DNA of 64,000 bases from Chloranthus sessilifolius (lineage: Eukaryota > Streptophyta > Magnoliopsida > Chloranthales > Chloranthaceae), in assembly GCA_021018995.1 (NCBI GenBank), contig CM037595.1, forward strand, positions 77,253,159-77,317,158, written 5' to 3'. Position numbers and translations under genes: made by a program. Under the pieces are notes generated by a model. The model was not told the DNA's origin and did not search any database. It saw only the letters and a list, made by a program, of their open reading frames with translations. This document shows, piece after piece, positions 11,501-23,500 of this stretch (within the stretch, counting starts at the first letter, position 1; each line of letters opens with the position of its first letter).

Positions 11501-14500
11501 TTTTAGGGTTTTCTTTTATTGAAAGGACTCCTATATAAGGTCCTTAAATTGAACAATGTAACTAGTTATTGATTATGAATGAAAAACTTTTGCTTGTGTA
11601 TGCTTGAGATGAGCCTCTACGAAGAGTGATTCTTCTTCCCGAGAAGGGTTTGGTGCGAAGCCAAGGGTGTGAAGCCTGCCAATCTATCTATCTATCTTTT
11701 ATCTTTGCTTATGTGAATCCTCATCCCTTTTGAGATCCTAAACCCTAATTTTCCCTAAACCATTGAATCAGTCCGATTCAACAACCGTAGATCCCAACTG
11801 AGTTATTAAACCTTCCGCACAAAATACTCAGAGGAAATCAGTGATCCCATCATTGAGTCGTGAGCGCCCTAATCTGGGAAAACCTAGAGTTCTATCTCTA
11901 GGATCGATCTACGCTGCAACCTAACGGATCTAGCGCCTAGACTGAACCCTACCTGAAGCATACGTAATTCTCCCATGGAATACTACGAAAACCCGAGGTA
12001 GTCGTTATTTTTTGTGAATTTTATTGTTTAATTTAATTCTAATTTAATTCCGGCAAAATCAATCATATCATTCACGTAGTTTAGGGAACCGTCCTGCGTC
12101 AGTACATAATCATGAAGTAGTTCATAAGAAGGGAAAACTGTAGCTGGTTTCGTGGATGCCATATCTGGATAGTTTTGCTATTTTTGAACTGATTATTCAG
12201 ACTTGTCAATGGATTGATACCCACCCTGCGTACTTTTTTTTTAACATTTATATGAAATTTGAGGTTATTCCAAATTCATTAATGATGATCATATACCACA
12301 ATTTACAATTTCAAATCATTCATTTGCATGGTGACCCTAAAAGTATAGGGGGGTTGTTTTTTTCTTTGTTTATATATTTTGATGTTAGCACTTTTGAGTC
12401 CTAGGAATTCATTTGAGCTATCTATTTTTTTGGTACTTGTGCAGTCAAAGACTTCCCTAGCATTATAATCGCAGAGGAATCAGAATGGAAAAAATGTATT
12501 CAAGGTTCCAATGCTGTTGTGAACTTGGCTGGGATGCCCATAAGTACAAGATGGTCACCAGAGGTTAGCAGTAAATTTCACTAGTTCCCTTTCATCATCT
12601 TTTACGAAATTATGGTTTTGGGATATGCTATTTTTTTGTCACCTTTCCTTTACATGCATTCTCTCTCTCTCTCTCTCTCATGCTTCAAACGTGTGCAGTT
12701 TTATTGAATAGAAGTAACGAAAAGTGGAAAAAATGGAAATAAATTTCATTCTAAAGATATGCATCAGCCTATAAACTCTCGTAAAATTGCAGGGAAGATT
12801 AGTTAACCTATACAGTAAAATGGTCCCAATGCTTGCTGCTTGGATCACTTTGCTGCTTCCATTTAAATTGGAATTTAGTCATTCTATGTTTAGGGCTACG
12901 GGCATCCACTTTGTCAACAAGATGACCAATGGAAAGTTTTTGAATGATCCCACACATTAGGTTGCTTTTTCTGCAAATTACAGTATTTTTTTCCAAATGA
13001 CTGAAAAAATCAATGATTTTTGGTTTGATAACCATTTCATTTCTTACCTTTTGAATTTGTTGAACCTCTGCAAGAAACACAATTCCCAAAGGCGTTGTGC
13101 CTAAGTGGTATTGCTCGGCCTATGCCACTCTGTTAAAGTTCAGTTAAAGAGAGAATCCAACTTATATTGACCCAATTACTTTAAAGAAATAAGATCATAA
13201 CGATTTAGGTCATGACCAACTTAATAGAATAATCATTTGGGAGTCTGCAAAAAATACATGGGATTGATGTAGTGATATTTCTTTTGCCTAGCTTTTCTTC
13301 TTTTGAATTTTTTTGCTTCAGAGTGGATTAGGCAAAAGCTTGGGTTCATTCTTATCTAATCGTTCCTTGTTGTATCCTTTCTTATTACTTCATGCATCCA
13401 CCTTAGCCAACACATCTCAACACATATTGTCACGACCCGAAATTCTACCCCATCCTGAGGGCCTAGAATTCCGTGTTATGACCCGCACGCATCCCAGATA
13501 CGCTAAGCTGACATATCCATAATCAGAGTTGTCACGCAATTATAGTTCCACGAGATCCGTGAAAGCCATTAATAACTGATGATAATCAGGGCGAGAATAA
13601 ATAAACAATACTGAATCCAATAAATGTCTACAAATTAGAGAAATAATAAATGTCCAACAATAAAGGATAAGGTCTAAAATAAAAATAAAACTGTCTAAAC
13701 GAGATAACCAATTTCTATACAAAATCTAACGCTATCAATAATCAGAGCTCAGATCAAAATCAACACCAAGATCCTCCTGGTGTCCTGCAACGTCGCGCTC
13801 CCAAGGTTCCTGGTACTCTGAGTCCACGGGGTCGACGAAATCAACGCCAACAGGATTTGAATAGTCGACGTCTACTCCGTCGATATAGTCATACGAAATA
13901 ATAAATGCCACAAGGGCTAAGTTGCTAAACAACATGCAACTCAGTGGATACACCAGCAATCCACCTTACACTTCTCAGATGCATTGTGGGTGCATCTCGT
14001 GAGTGATAGTAATAGTAATAGCAATGTAATTGATAGAGAGAATGACAAAGTCATACATCTACATTATAAAATTCATATCATATCATAAATGCAAGATCAT
14101 GATCTAAACACATTCATATCCTAATGTACCTCACCATACCTTACAAACATGACATATCTTATTATTACAATGACACATGCGTTTGTACATCGCATGAGCA
14201 TACCTACATACTCGTAAATCTAATACGACCTGTGGTAGAGTCGCTGCTCGAGCCTATCATGTGAGGGTTACCATAGTAGCTTACCACCATAACATAACAC
14301 CCTCTATAACATACTCATATCATACACCCCATCTAGTCACCGGGGTGGCCGACAAAGGTAACTCATATCATACTGTCTTCCCAGAGATCTGTCTTGACTG
14401 AAGACGTTGTGGCCCTTACGGTGGCTACGTAAGGAACGACATATGCAGACTTAAGTTCTTAGTCTTATGTTGGCTTATACAACGATGTCTTATTATCATA

Positions 14501-17500
14501 CTCGTATCTTATCTTACCTTATACTTATCATAATCTTACAACTTACTTCTAGGACAAACTATAGTGCGATAGTTTCGCTAAATCACGCTTCCTAAGGAAC
14601 ATGTTCCGTAGTAACCTAGATGTACTTCGTGTGGCAGCCCATACTACCATAGAGGTGTTGCATCCGTACATGGACGTCTACATTCCGAGTTTCACATGAC
14701 TGTAAAAGAAACCTCACTACAACTAAGGTCTAAGGGTTGAACCTCATATCTTAACTCTTATCTTATCCCATCATATTAAAACTCGGGAGTGATAGGGTCA
14801 CCGCATGTGCCACCGTATATACGAGGTTACACTGAATCCGCACTCACCACACTCGTCATGATATCCTCAACCACCATGAGTTGTGAGGCATGCGAATATG
14901 ATATATTCCTCACTTCAATACCATCTCAGCGAATCACCACACCCAAGCGTAGGCATGATCTCATACGCTCGTGTACATGACCTAATCTATCCATAACTCG
15001 TACACATACAATTTATCCTCTTATTTTACTTTGTAAATAAATTGAGTTTGAATTTACACTACATATATACTTATACATATATTACACACCAATACAATTA
15101 TATAGTAGGCGCAGTTCTAATATGAGGGTGAACGCATGAAGGGTTTGGATTTGACTTCCCAAATGGCATCAAAATCCTAGAGTCTCTTTGTCATTGCGTA
15201 GATTGTGTCGAGGTAATGATAATTGATATATAATATAATATAATCAGATCTATACATAAAAAGTTATGAGGGTTCAAAGTTTAGATCTATCATGATCGTC
15301 GATCACAAGGCCTATGTATCATAAACTTTGGTGATAATAGTCAGGGGTAGAGTACTTGGTACTCTGCCAAAAGATAATCGTGTTTCGGGATACCGGACCT
15401 TGAAATTGGGCATGAAATTTGAGGTTTAAAATTTTGTCTCAAATTGGGTGTACATAGAGAATATAAAATAGGCATACACCGAATGCGCACAAAGGGGCAT
15501 TAGCATGTTAAGGAATCGATCGATTGGTTTTGAAATCACTCAATCCTAAATTATATTTAATGTAGTCATTCAATTCGGTTCAGAATCGATTGATCGGTTT
15601 TGAAAATCGATCGATGGGTTTCGAAAATCGATCGATGGGTTTCGTACAGAGAATATTTGTTATTTAGCTCGGTCTAGGATCAATCGATTGTGAATAGGTT
15701 CCGATCGATCGAAATATATAAAGATGTGTAATTCGATTTGGGCTAAAATAGATCGATCGCAATTAAATAATCGATCGATCGGTTTTAATATGTAGGTATC
15801 CCTTTCGATTTGTTCCATAATCGATCGATTGTAAATATGGTTCGATCGATCGGTCTCGGTATTTCTGGAAGGATTTAGGGTTTTGAATTAAAACAAAAAA
15901 TAACAAACTTAATTAAATTAAGGTCCTGAATTAAATAAAAAATAATTAAAATATGATTCTAATTAGGGTTAGCCATATATTTCTTTTCTAAAGCCATTTT
16001 CGTATATAAATTGAGAAAGAAATATATGGGATGGCCATAAGGGACAGATTTCCATAGCAAATCAGATTACTAAGATCAATGATTGAAAGACAAGTATACA
16101 ATGTTTAGATCTATAAAATATGCAACTTTCAAGGGAAAGCATAATATTAAATATGTAGATCTATTAATTTATAAGATATTAAGGTTTAAAGAAGATTTTT
16201 AAACTCGTCGATGCGCGATCTAATGCATCCTACGCGGCGGGATCTGAGAAGTACAAAGTGGATTGAAGGGTACCCATCTCTTGAAGCGTGAATGACAGAT
16301 CTACGATGATTAGGTTGAAAATATTGATTCCCCAACGCGTGTTTCGTCCAAGCTTTCGTCTTCTCCTTCCTCGTTCCTCGATCTTATCGCAAGAAACAGG
16401 TCGTGATAATTATTGTGATATTTATTGTGGAAGAACACACAAAAGTTTGGAGAAGATTAGAGGGAGTTTTGGGGAAAGATTGATTGAGAAGAAGAGGAAG
16501 TTGTGACGACTAAGGCTTTCTTAGAATAAGAATAAGGGAATAAGAGACGGCTTGGGTTTTTAAGATTATAATTAAAATAGAGAGTTATTAGCTTTAAATA
16601 GGTCTTCTAGAATAGGGTTGGTTCCGGCGTGGGGCACTAACACCAAGTACGGTGTAAAACACCATCTAACACCATTAATAAAATTAGGAAAAATAGGGGT
16701 TGTTACACTTATACTCTGTCCTCTTGTTGCATCTACGTTGCCCAGCACTGCAACAAACAGGAATGCAGGTTTTACCTTCATTTTATAAAAATGCCCCTCC
16801 AATCAAAGTGGCACTCATTGGTCACACAAGACACGACTTCAAAGGTTATTAAACTTTAAATAGTTTCCGTCTAAATTATATTAATCTATTCTCTCCATGC
16901 ATTTCACTATGTTTCAGATGCTAATTTTACTTTAAAATTCCTTGGTAGCATGTATTATGTTGTTCCTTATGCTGCAGATTAAGAAAGAGATAAAGCAAAG
17001 CAGGATCAATACCACTTCCAAGGTTACTATTCTTTCTTCCATAGCAAGAATTGGCGCAATGTGAATGCTTGTGTTATTTGTTTATTTATGACTAGTGTTA
17101 CTACCACACCACTTTATGTTACATCTACCTCACTTAAACAAAGGAAAAATCCATTGACTGCTTCGAATCAGATGATGGAGATATTTTTCGTCTCAATCTT
17201 CCACAAAATAGATCTTGAGATCATGGGCCTACCATCAGACGGTCAGATGTTGATTTCATGTGGCACACATCCCAGAAAGTGAATGTGAACCACGTTTGAT
17301 GGTACGCCATGACCACATTCACTTTGGGATGTGTGCCATGTGGAATCAACATCTGACCATCTAATGGTAGGCCCATGATCTTAACATCGATTATGTGAAA
17401 GATTGGGACGAAAAATGATCTCTATTGTCTGATTCGAAGCAGTCAACGAATTTTTCCTTTGTTTAAGTGACGTGGCTGTAACATAAAGTGGGGTGGTAGT

Positions 17501-20500
17501 AACACCAGCCTTATTTAAAACAGCTGTGCATTATGTAAATAGAAAAAGATGGAGGATCAGTGATGAGATTATGCATATTATCTTACTTTTCTGGTTATTC
17601 ACATAAAGTACTGCAATTGACTTGTGAAGGTTGTAGATTTGATAAACCAGTTGAGCAATGATGTCCGGCCTACAGTTTTGGTCAGTGCAACCGCGATTGG
17701 TTATTATGGTGTGTTTTTAACACAAATCTGCTGCTTCCAGTCTTTATGCTTATTAATTTTCTCACGTCTAGTCATATTTTTCTTAATTTAGGCATATTAA
17801 TTTGAATCTTTGACTACAAAGTTAGTCAGAGATGATGATGGTTCTAATTCTTCATTTTTTATTTATTTATTTTTATTTGAACCCGTGACCTAGAGGTGGC
17901 AATATTGTCAACCTTCCATTGGGCTACAGCTCCAATCCCATTTTTGTTCTAATTCCACGAATATTAATTTTGAAAGTCCAAAAATGAACAACTCTTTGGT
18001 TCTGTGGATAGCACCTTTTACTGTTCTAAGTATGATGAATTTAGTTTATTTGTAAAGTATTATTCATACAACCAGTCATTTCGTAAAAGCTACAGTAGTT
18101 GGAGAAACTCTCTAAGCAAGAGTCCTGGAGAGGTAGTAGAGCAGCCTGTTGCCCTTGGCACAAGGTTTTGAAGGAACCCAAATTTGATACGCGAAAGATG
18201 AAAAACGGTGCGAATAAAGTTTCATGTATCTTGAATCAGATTTCTTCAGATGTGTAGCCTTTCATGACCAGTATGGTGTTATTATATAATGATGCCAATT
18301 TTTATTGTTTTCTTCTTTGTTTGCCTCAAATACTGTATACTGAAAGGTTTAATGGTCGGCGTTGCGAGTCCTATTTCTCCACTCGTTTCTGATCAACACT
18401 TCACTCTCTGCGTCTTCGTAATCCTTCAAGTCCCTTCTCACTGCTTCCCTCAAGCTACTCATTGGTCTTCCTCTTCTCCTACTTCCTTGTGCTTGTAGCA
18501 TCTCAACCCTTCGCATAAGGTTCGCTTCTGGTCTCCGATGAACAAATCACGTCTTTCTCTTTGAGAGTGAACTCCTGGCTGCAATCTATATTGGCTGCAA
18601 AATTTTCTAATCTGCAGACGTTAGACTGCAGTGAATTTTTTCTGCAACTATCGATCTGAGGCATCCCCACCTTTCAAATCATGATTTGTTTGTTGATTTT
18701 CCACAATGAGTTGATTTAATGCATCTCCATCGTCCAAATCTAGACTGGTTTGTTGTTCCTCTATGTAGTTATGTTTTTGAAGCATCTTCATCATCCAAGT
18801 TGTGATCTGATCATTAATCTGTCATCAATTTTTTTTTCAAAACTCCATCTTACAGGACGCATTCTGATCTTTGATCTTTCATAGGGAATTGTTTTGAGTC
18901 ATCTCCATTGTTTGGACGAATGAGCCAACCATAAATTTTTACATCCATTCGGAGTCTCGGACGATGATCACAAGATCTGACACATGACTACTTCTAGACA
19001 CACTCAAAACCATGTTAGTTGATTTAATTGAACTCGGATATGTTGAACTGTGTCTTGCCAATTATTGTGCTTTCTTCTCCTCTACCAAGAGTTCTATGAT
19101 CCAACTTGTCAAATTTATGTAAATCGTGGCCCTTTGGAATTGATCGGCAAGATTTTTCTCTGATACCACTTTGGTGTGATAGAAGAGAAAGGTAATCATG
19201 AAAATAAGAAAATAAAACACAATATTAATATACCTTCAATCAACAATACACACTTAAAAGAGAGATCAATAAGTAACTTTAACTAGGGTCTCATAACCCT
19301 TTCTCAAACTGAAGAAGAGATAAATCCAAAATAAATTCATTGACTGATTTTATTGTTTCATTTACAAATAATATATATATATAGGGATATAAACTAATCT
19401 TACGACACACATAAACAACCTATAACATCTAAAAATCTAGTAAATAAAGGGAGGACCAAACTTTGAAGAGTCAAACAACCTCTTGCACTTTCTCTCAAAC
19501 TCCTTCCTAAAGCTATCTAGCATAAATAAGAAGGAAACCTCTGTTCGCGCCTACGTTCGAAACCCACTGAAACCTGTGGACTGTTTGGATTCAGATGATG
19601 GAGATCGTTTTTCACCCCAATCTTTCACACGATGGATCTTGAGACCATAAGCAAACCATCAAACGATCATTTTTTTTTTACAAGTGCATGGATCCCCAAA
19701 AATGGCCCTAAAATCACATGGCACACATCATACTGATGCAGGAAAGCTCGCACGCTAACCCTAAAATAGCGCAAATCTCGCAAGATAGGGGTTAGGGTTC
19801 TCAATCTTCAATTAAATCACAAAAAATAAAAGAAGAATAAGGTAGAAGATCTTCAGTAATGATTGAACGACCGGCCTCGCACCAATCACATACGCAGGTT
19901 TGTCGGTCTCGCACCAACGATAACTTTGAAGAATCACTCCTCAAAGACGAAAACTCATCTCAAGTTTTCAAAATGCAGAATCACTCTTTTACAAGATGCA
20001 CAAAGCAACTTAATTTTTTTTTATTCATCAATCAATTATAAATTTGTTCTTACATGCCATTAAATAGGTTAAGACAATAATAACTAACTAAATTCAAATT
20101 CAAAATAAGAAACTAGCTAAAGCCACCAATAACTAACTGTAACCGCAAATAACTAACTGAAACCACCAATAACTGCCAACTTGCGGATTTTCGTAGTCTA
20201 CGATATGCACGAAACAAAACTATCCACGATCCAAACATGCGGATCTAAATTCCGCATCACATACTCAAATGAAATTTTAGGGCCATTTTTTTGGGATATG
20301 TGCCACATGGAATAAAAAAATCGTCTGATGATAAGATCTATCGTGTGGAAGATTGGGGTGAAAAATGATCTCTATCGTTTGATTGCAGGTAGTCAACGGG
20401 TTTCAGTGGGTTTTGAATGTCGGTGCCCACAGAAATCACGTAGGCACAAACAGAGGTACCCTAATAAGAAAGCCGAGATAAATAAAGTCAGAAATCAATC

Positions 20501-23500
20501 CCATCGTCTTTTGTTTTCTTTAGAAATTTTGCATAAGTGATCTCACGTCCGCACTTGTCACATAAAACAGCACATGATGGGTGTCAAATATGGGTCTCTT
20601 GTGAGCTCTTTAGTTTCCATGTTGGGTCTATAAAGGCTTACTATTCCAGCATCGCATGTAAGCCGTTTCAACAAGTATTTAATGACCTTTCTTCGGACTA
20701 TTAAAAAATAAATGAACAGAACAGCCCTATTAGAACCCTCCTGACTAATCCCAGGGGCACGCCCCAAATTCACACATGCAGGGTCAGGACGGGATATAAA
20801 TCCCTAGGGTGGCCTAAGGGGGGGATTCGAACTCAGGTCTGTAACTTCCTGAGGCGGGTACCTGACCATTACGTCAAGCCCCTTGAATTTCCGATGTTCA
20901 TCTTCTTTCTTTTCCTCTTGATCTTCATTATCTTCATTGTCTTTGTCTGCTTCTTTTTTGCTTTAAGCCCTTTTTTGATCATGGATCCTTGATTCATATC
21001 ACGAAGTTTTCAAAGTATCAAGTCATTTCCTTTCTTGTATGTAAGCATAGGATTCACCCGTTTTTCTACATATAATCAAAAGCAATTCAAAACACGGATT
21101 ATTTAGTTACTCATAATATTATTGGAAAGCTTATATATGAACATGCTTCTATATAATGCAACTATATGTCTGGCTTTTTATATGCATGTATACCAAGAGG
21201 TGCTCACATTTCATTTCTTAGCCGTCTAATCGCAACCTCTATTATGCCCATGTAGAAAGATGCGTACTCCTAAACATGGTGCAATACTTGTGTACTTTTG
21301 ATACAAAAACCTTCAATTGTTATTTTTCATCTTACCATTGCTTTTATCTTGGCACACATTCAGGCACTAGTGAAACTCAAGTATTTGATGAGCAAAGTCC
21401 TTCAGGAAATGACTACTTATCAGAGGTTCGGATTCATCATCACTACTTCTGCTCCTATTGTCAACCACAATATATCTTTCTTATATACTCCCTTTTTCTG
21501 AAATTGAGTCATCCTTGATGATATTATATAGTCAGTTGGAGATGCATTTAATGTTTTTGTTTGGAACATATAGATTTATTTCATGACAAGAGTTACCGAA
21601 AAAAAAAAAAACTGGATAAGCGAGCCCAATGGGTTAAGCAAAAAGAAAATGATCAAAATCTATTGGTGTTGAAAGATACAATCACTAAAATTAACCAGTT
21701 CATGTGGTAATCTTCTACTGATAAATTGCAGGGGAGTACTTGATGCTGGACAACGACCCTAAAATGCGTGAATATGATTTTTATGCTATTTTGCCGAAGT
21801 TAAATAAATTAAACCAAGTTTAATCGCAAAATTATCTTAAATACCTTAGGTTCGTAGAATTCCGGTAAGTAAATCACGCTAGATTCGAATAGGATGTCCA
21901 ATCCGATGCGCAAGTACTTTCAAACTTGAGGCGAGATCGGTCTAGAGATAGAACTCTGGCTTTTCCAAGCTTAGGTGCTCGTCTTCAATTCGATGTAGAT
22001 TCACGGTTTTCAACTAGGGTTGTGAAAGGGATTTATGGTTTTGTAATAGGCTTATGGTTTGATTTTAGGTTATGGTTTCGAAAAGGGCTTTGGCTTTGAT
22101 TGATTCAGGGTTTATAAAAGGTTTAGGGTTTCGGATCTAAATCAATAGATTGAGATTTAGAAAACAAGCAGAGATCAATAAGGTAAAGGATTCAAAGAAA
22201 ACAGTGATAGATAATAGAGAAGATAACAACTTTTGGGAATCACTCCTTTGGCCTCACACCAAACCCATCTCAGACAAAGAATATTCAAGCATAAAAGCAT
22301 TCAAAATATTCAATCAATTGTTTAAAAAGTCTTTACAAGCCTCAATATATAGGCCACCAGTAATTAAATTCGAAATAAAGAGTTCTAATAGAAATAAAAT
22401 ACTAAAAAATGTAAATTTTGCTAAAATAGGAAATCCTGCCATGACGTTCACGGACGTCTGTAGTGCCCCCACGGACGTTCGTGATATATGGACAGTGGGG
22501 GTGTAAAATCACGGACGTCCGTCACTATTCACGAACGTCCGGTACTATAAAATCACGGATGTCCGTCACTATTCACTGTGAACAGTAATTTTTTTTTTTT
22601 TTTTTTCCTAAAGTTGAAATTCTGTTGCGGTTCAACTTCAATGCTCTCGATCTTGTCGTTCCCCGTCAGTACTCCATTATGATTTTGCTGGCTCTTGCTC
22701 TATTTCCTGTTTTCCACCTTTATTTTAAACAAATGCTTCATTATTGATTAAAATAAGTTCAACTAGCAAAAATTTTCTTTGCATCATACGACTATCTAGA
22801 TATTCTTTATGCTACTTTTATATGGTACTAATATGGACCTTTAGGTTTGTCGAGAATGGGAAGCAAGGGCACTCAAAGTAAATAAGGGTGTTAGATTGGC
22901 ACTTATTCGCATTGGTGTTGTTCTTGGAAAAGATGGTGGTGCTTTAGGTACTGTTATTTTCTCCAATGATGATGTGCTCATATGCTTCACTGACGTACTC
23001 TCTATTTTTGCATATTATGATATTTGCTTCATATGCTTCTGTGTTTATAAATAATAGTATGTACTATGATAAAGAATTTTCCCTTTTTGAGTCTGAAACA
23101 AGTTCAAGGTGGAGTCTTAGCTGGCTGCAACAGTGCTTGAGTAAACTGACCTACTGAAATTTCATTGCATTAACATCAAATGATCCTTAACAGCCCGATT
23201 TGTGTAGATTTCTATCAAAAGGTTGTCCTTCCTGGCCTATATTATTGTCATTATTAGATGCGCCCCTCATTCTACGAAACCTGAAAACTCGACTTGACTT
23301 GAAAGTCATTCGGGTCGAGTTAATGTTTAGATCAAAAGTATTTTTTAAAAGTAACTTTGTTTAAGTTACTTTGTCTTTTTCTACTTTCATGGAAGTTAAA
23401 TTTAGTTTGGTAAAATATCGACTCAAACAAAAAAAGATAAAGAGTTAGTTTAGTAAAGCACCCACTTACCTATGATGGTGGTGCAGGGTCTGTTGAAATT

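Noticed and set aside
22150-22506. 118-residue plus-strand ORF
   Set aside because: It lies within the solo LTR 21741-22668 and is antisense to the LTR's own orientation. No domain is visible.
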